Assembly (NCBI GenBank): GCA_963667145.1
Contig: OY762943.1
Location: 992,001 to 1,056,000 of the forward strand
Reading direction: 5' to 3'
Length of the DNA stretch: 64,000 nt
DNA from: G963667145 sp963667145
GTDB taxonomy: Bacteria > Cloacimonadota > Cloacimonadia > G963667145
Position numbers and translations under genes: made by a program. The notes under the pieces were generated by a model. That model did no database searches. It saw only the letters and a list, made by a program, of their open reading frames with translations, and was not told where the DNA came from. Each line of letters opens with the position of its first letter. The stretch's first letter is position 1. Below are positions 60,818 through 64,000 of the stretch, one piece after another.

Positions 60818-63109
60818 ATGAATAAAAGAAGAATTTTTTGGGGCGGAGTAATTGTTTTATTTTCCGCCCTTGTTTTTATCGCACTTTTTGCGGGATATGT
60901 GGACACGCTTTTTGACTATCGCACATTCTCTTCGATAGAAGGTAGCGAGAAGTTTGGAGTGGTCACTTCAAATCCTGTTGGTGTTTTTGGATTGATAGTT
61001 AGCTTTTGGGGATATTTGATTTTTGGGAACTATTTTGTTTATTTGGTCAATTTCGTTCTTCTTCTCTTTGGACTATTTTTGTTGTTGCCAGCTCGGAGAG
61101 GTTTAGTGATTGGAAAACTTTTTGGATTTTTCTTGTTCTCAACCTTTATCTATTTCTTCCTAATTCACCTGAACGTTTTTTCGTCTCCTGTGGGAGTTTT
61201 GGCAGATAGCTATTTGTCTTTCTTTTCGCAGATTTTTGGAAAGGTCGGTTCGGCAATTGTGTCGCTTTTTGTCGCTTGTTTCTTTTTGGTTTTGTTTTTG
61301 GAATTGAAGAAGATATTTTCTTTCTTCGATGCCGTTGGCAAAGGAGTGAACAAAACTTACATAGGAACTGGGAAAGTTTGTGCTTTTGGAAGAAAAATAT
61401 TCTCTTTGGGAAACTCGCTAAAAATCAAAAGTGCTTTGAGGATTTTTAAGAGGAAGCAAAAAAAGATGCCTTTGAAGAAAGCGGACGAGATTGCTTTTGA
61501 TGATGTAGGCGAAAGCGTTTTTGAAGATTTTGAGTTTGCTGATGGAATAGGAAATGCTAATAGCAAAGAAAACCAAGACGATACAAAAAGCACTGAAAAA
61601 ATTGTTCTACATGGAACATCAACAGAAAGAGAAGAAAATCAACGAGTTAGCAACGCTGAAAAATTCACTCTCCCCCGAATTGAGAAATTTCTAAAAGATA
61701 TACCTGTTGAAACGGCTAAAAACTTGGCGAAATTAAAAAGCAGGTCGGCTAAAATCTCTGCAATTTTGGAGCAGAAATTGGCTGAGTTTGGAGTGGAAGC
61801 CAAGGTTGTTGGAGTTAATTACGGTCCTGTTATTACACAGTTTGAACTAAGACCTTCGCCTGGGGTCAAGGTTAGTCGGTTTATCTCTTTACAAGACGAC
61901 CTTTCTTTGGCTTTGAAAGCGTTTTCGATTCGGGTGCAAGCTCCTATTCCTGGAGAGGACAAGATTGGCATTGAGCTTCCCAACGAAAAGATGGAAACGA
62001 TTACGCTTCGCAAAGTTTTGGACGGTTACCGAAAAAATATGTTTCTGCCCATAGCTTTGGGAGTTGACATTGTGGGTAGCCCTGTGCTGACCGATTTGGC
62101 AAAAACTCCTCACCTGCTTATTGCTGGAGCTACTGGTTCTGGAAAAAGCGTTTGCATTAACACCATAATAAATTCGTTGTTGTTCAATCTCTCGCCTGAC
62201 GAGATGCGGATGATAATGATTGACCCGAAGAAGATTGAGCTGTCTGGCTATGCGGATATCCCTCATCTTTTGCACGAAATCATCACTTTGCCAGAGGATA
62301 GCTTGGGGGCTTTGAATTGGGCTGCTAAGGAAATGGACGAGCGTTACCATTTGTTGCAGAAGTACAATGTTCGTGACTTGCGGTCGTTCAACAAGGTGGT
62401 TGATGGATTGAAACAAGGCAATCTTTCGGAAGAGGAACAGGTGAAGAAATTGCCGTACATTGTGCTTGTGGTGGACGAGTTTGCGGACTTGATAATGACT
62501 GCGGGAAAGGACATCGAAAAGCCGATTACTCGCTTGGCACAGATGGGCAGAGCTGTTGGCTTTCATCTGATTTTGGCAACTCAGCGTCCGTCAACTCAGG
62601 TTATTACCGGAATTATTAAAGCGAACTTTCCCTCTCGAATAGCTTTTCGCGTTTCTTCCAAGATAGATTCTCGCGTTATTTTGGATGCGAATGGAGCGGA
62701 AAAATTGTTGGGACGAGGCGATATGCTGTTTTTGGCTCCGGGCAAATCTGATGTAATAAGGGTTCACGGGGCTTATATTTCGGACGATGAGATAGAAAAT
62801 GTTGTCGAATATCTAAAAACTCAGCCGAAACCGAAAGATAGTTTGCAGTTGTTTACAGAAGAGGCTGACGCGATGAGTGGCGGATTTGAGGATGAGGACG
62901 ATTTGTTTGTGGAAGCGGCGAAGTTTATTGTGGAGAGCAAAACGGCTTCTGTGTCTATGTTGCAACGGCATTTCAAAATTGGCTATGCTCGTGCTGGTCG
63001 ATTGATAGATTTGCTGGAACAAGCGGGAATAATAGGTCCACATTTGGGCAGTAAACCGCGTGAAGTTCGAGCGACGGAAGATGAATTGAGGATTTTGGGT
63101 TATGTTTAA
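60818..63109 (+). CDS. ftsK: DNA translocase FtsK/SpoIIIE
   Basis: The 763-residue protein has four or five N-terminal membrane helices (to about residue 165), a charged linker, an alpha/beta motor with Walker A GATGSGKSVCINT (about 435) and Walker B VVDEFADLIM, the conserved RLAQMGRAVGFHLILATQRPSTQVITG, and a C-terminal winged-helix gamma domain (SVSMLQRHFKIGYARAGRLIDLLE) that reads KOPS-like DNA sequences. It moves chromosome ends through the division septum. The linker is short compared with E. coli. It overlaps lolA by 8 bases. Confidence 0.96.
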   Translation: MNKRRIFWGGVIVLFSALVFIALFAGYVDTLFDYRTFSSIEGSEKFGVVTSNPVGVFGLIVSFWGYLIFGNYFVYLVNFVLLLFGLFLLLPARRGLVIGKLFGFFLFSTFIYFFLIHLNVFSSPVGVLADSYLSFFSQIFGKVGSAIVSLFVACFFLVLFLELKKIFSFFDAVGKGVNKTYIGTGKVCAFGRKIFSLGNSLKIKSALRIFKRKQKKMPLKKADEIAFDDVGESVFEDFEFADGIGNANSKENQDDTKSTEKIVLHGTSTEREENQRVSNAEKFTLPRIEKFLKDIPVETAKNLAKLKSRSAKISAILEQKLAEFGVEAKVVGVNYGPVITQFELRPSPGVKVSRFISLQDDLSLALKAFSIRVQAPIPGEDKIGIELPNEKMETITLRKVLDGYRKNMFLPIALGVDIVGSPVLTDLAKTPHLLIAGATGSGKSVCINTIINSLLFNLSPDEMRMIMIDPKKIELSGYADIPHLLHEIITLPEDSLGALNWAAKEMDERYHLLQKYNVRDLRSFNKVVDGLKQGNLSEEEQVKKLPYIVLVVDEFADLIMTAGKDIEKPITRLAQMGRAVGFHLILATQRPSTQVITGIIKANFPSRIAFRVSSKIDSRVILDANGAEKLLGRGDMLFLAPGKSDVIRVHGAYISDDEIENVVEYLKTQPKPKDSLQLFTEEADAMSGGFEDEDDLFVEAAKFIVESKTASVSMLQRHFKIGYARAGRLIDLLEQAGIIGPHLGSKPREVRATEDELRILGYV

Positions 63110-63710
63110 TAGTTATTTGGTTTTAATTTTTTTGTTTTTTGGGTTCCTTTGGGCTGACGAAGTGCCGAGAGAATTACAAAAATGTGTAGATGATTTCTTG
63201 AAGATTAAGACTTTTCAGGCGAAAATCAAGCAGACAAATTTTGTTAATCTTGCCAAAAGCAGTGAAGTTTATACTGGCGATATATATTTTGACAAGAACA
63301 GGCTTTTGATAGAGTACAATGTTCCAGATAGACAGTTGATTTATGCCGATACTTTGCAGTCGATAGTTTACATCGAAAGGAGCAAGCAAAAGATTGTGTC
63401 TCCCCCAACTTTGGTTTTTTGGCCAAACGTTATGGTGTCTAAATTCGTGAAGAATGCGAAAGATTTTCACAGAGTTGATGGAAACGGTGAGGTTAATTTC
63501 AGTTTTGTGCCGGATATTTCCAAAAATGAGAATGTTGCCAAAGTGGAAATTGGATCGAAAAATGGCGTTATCAATAAAGTGAAATATTACGATTTTGAGG
63601 AAAATTTTGTTTTGTACGAGTTTTCCGATTTGGAATTTAAAGAGGTTTTGAATAATTCTATTTTTATGCTTTCTTTCCCTGATGATGTAGAGACAATAGA
63701 AAATTTGTAA
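63102..63710 (+). CDS. lolA: Outer-membrane lipoprotein carrier LolA
   Basis: The 202-residue protein has a signal peptide (YLVLIFLFFGFLWA) and the LolA open-barrel pattern: FLKIKTFQAKIKQTN, VYTGDIYFDKNRLLIEYNVPDRQLIYAD and a C-terminal YEFSDLEF and MLSFPDDVE. LolA carries lipoproteins from the LolCDE complex across the periplasm to the outer membrane. The position directly after ftsK is common. Sequence divergence from E. coli is large, so I rate it slightly lower. Confidence 0.88.
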   Translation: MFNSYLVLIFLFFGFLWADEVPRELQKCVDDFLKIKTFQAKIKQTNFVNLAKSSEVYTGDIYFDKNRLLIEYNVPDRQLIYADTLQSIVYIERSKQKIVSPPTLVFWPNVMVSKFVKNAKDFHRVDGNGEVNFSFVPDISKNENVAKVEIGSKNGVINKVKYYDFEENFVLYEFSDLEFKEVLNNSIFMLSFPDDVETIENL

Positions 63711-64000
63711 TATATTGTTTTTCTGCTGGTTAAAGAAGAAATAAAAAAAAATAGGAAAAATCAAAAAATTTTCTATCTTACTGAAATTCTATCAGTAAAC
63801 AAATCTGTTCTATGAGGAACTTGTCTATTCTGGGAAAAGTCACAAGTTTTGTTCGACTTTGTCTATTTCCCCTAAATATCATTTCATTTGTTCGAAAAAC
63901 TCCAAAAATAAATTTAAGTTGATAAAACTTTTTTCTTTTTGTTGTTTTGGAAATTTAGTCGAAGTTTTGATTGGTTTCAACCGAAAATCAGAAAATATCA
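63711..64000. other. Intergenic end of window, no gene supported
   Basis: AT-rich sequence after lolA. The only structure seen is a 7-bp inverted repeat TTACTGA/TCAGTAA with a 7-base loop (63778-63798). It has no T run, so it is not a clear terminator. Confidence 0.5.

Overview
The window is one piece of chromosome from an AT-rich, Gram-negative (diderm) and probably anaerobic bacterium. The diderm call rests on an LPS-export and KDO gene run (lptB, lptA/OstA-like, lptC, kdsC), lolA, lgt, lspA, several lipoproteins and an outer-membrane barrel. The anaerobe call rests on NfnAB (electron-bifurcating transhydrogenase) and YgeY. Giant secreted repeat proteins, an HPr/HPr-kinase pair without PTS permeases, and a tandem ThyX suggest a lineage around the FCB group or a candidate phylum such as Cloacimonadota. 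That placement is inference and I hold it weakly.

Layout. Positions 1-5773 (minus) hold most of a lipoprotein built from about 18 fibronectin-III repeats, cut by the window edge. At 6.3-7.5 kb is an EamA-family permease under an FMN riboswitch with its own terminator, so a predicted riboflavin transporter. From 7.6 to 28.5 kb the genes are separated by clusters of dispersed palindromic repeats. The genes there are a small lipoprotein, a MacAB-type efflux operon, a type ISP-like restriction-modification enzyme split into two ORFs by about 0.7 kb carrying a small zinc-ribbon membrane protein, nfnAB, an IS5-family element, then yhhQ, ygeY, a BI-1 protein, ridA, lgt, a GNAT, a lipoprotein and a membrane metallophosphoesterase. 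Positions 28.6-35.1 kb (minus) encode a 2174-residue secreted GLUG-repeat protein with a ten-G tract in its coding strand.

From 35.4 kb the content is mostly core: clpB (plus), then a long minus-strand array from 59.6 down to 38 kb: hpf-hprK-ptsH-ptsI-yggT-lspA-(89 aa)-dnaA, ppiC-yajC-def-kdsC-lptC-lptA-lptB-thyX-PQQ lipoprotein-dCMP deaminase-proA-deoC-carbonic anhydrase-like-fba, then (after the plus-strand barrel gene) prfB, rpsO and pnp. At 59.6 kb the direction switches to ychF-ftsK-lolA on plus.

Links between genes. ThyX and dCMP deaminase together would supply dTMP. Lgt and LspA process the many lipoproteins and LolA ferries them to the outer membrane. HprK, HPr and EI form a regulatory PTS. 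rpsO and pnp are adjacent but separated by a strong terminator. prfB carries a programmed +1 frameshift with an unusual GTT slip codon. No tRNA, rRNA or CRISPR array was seen.
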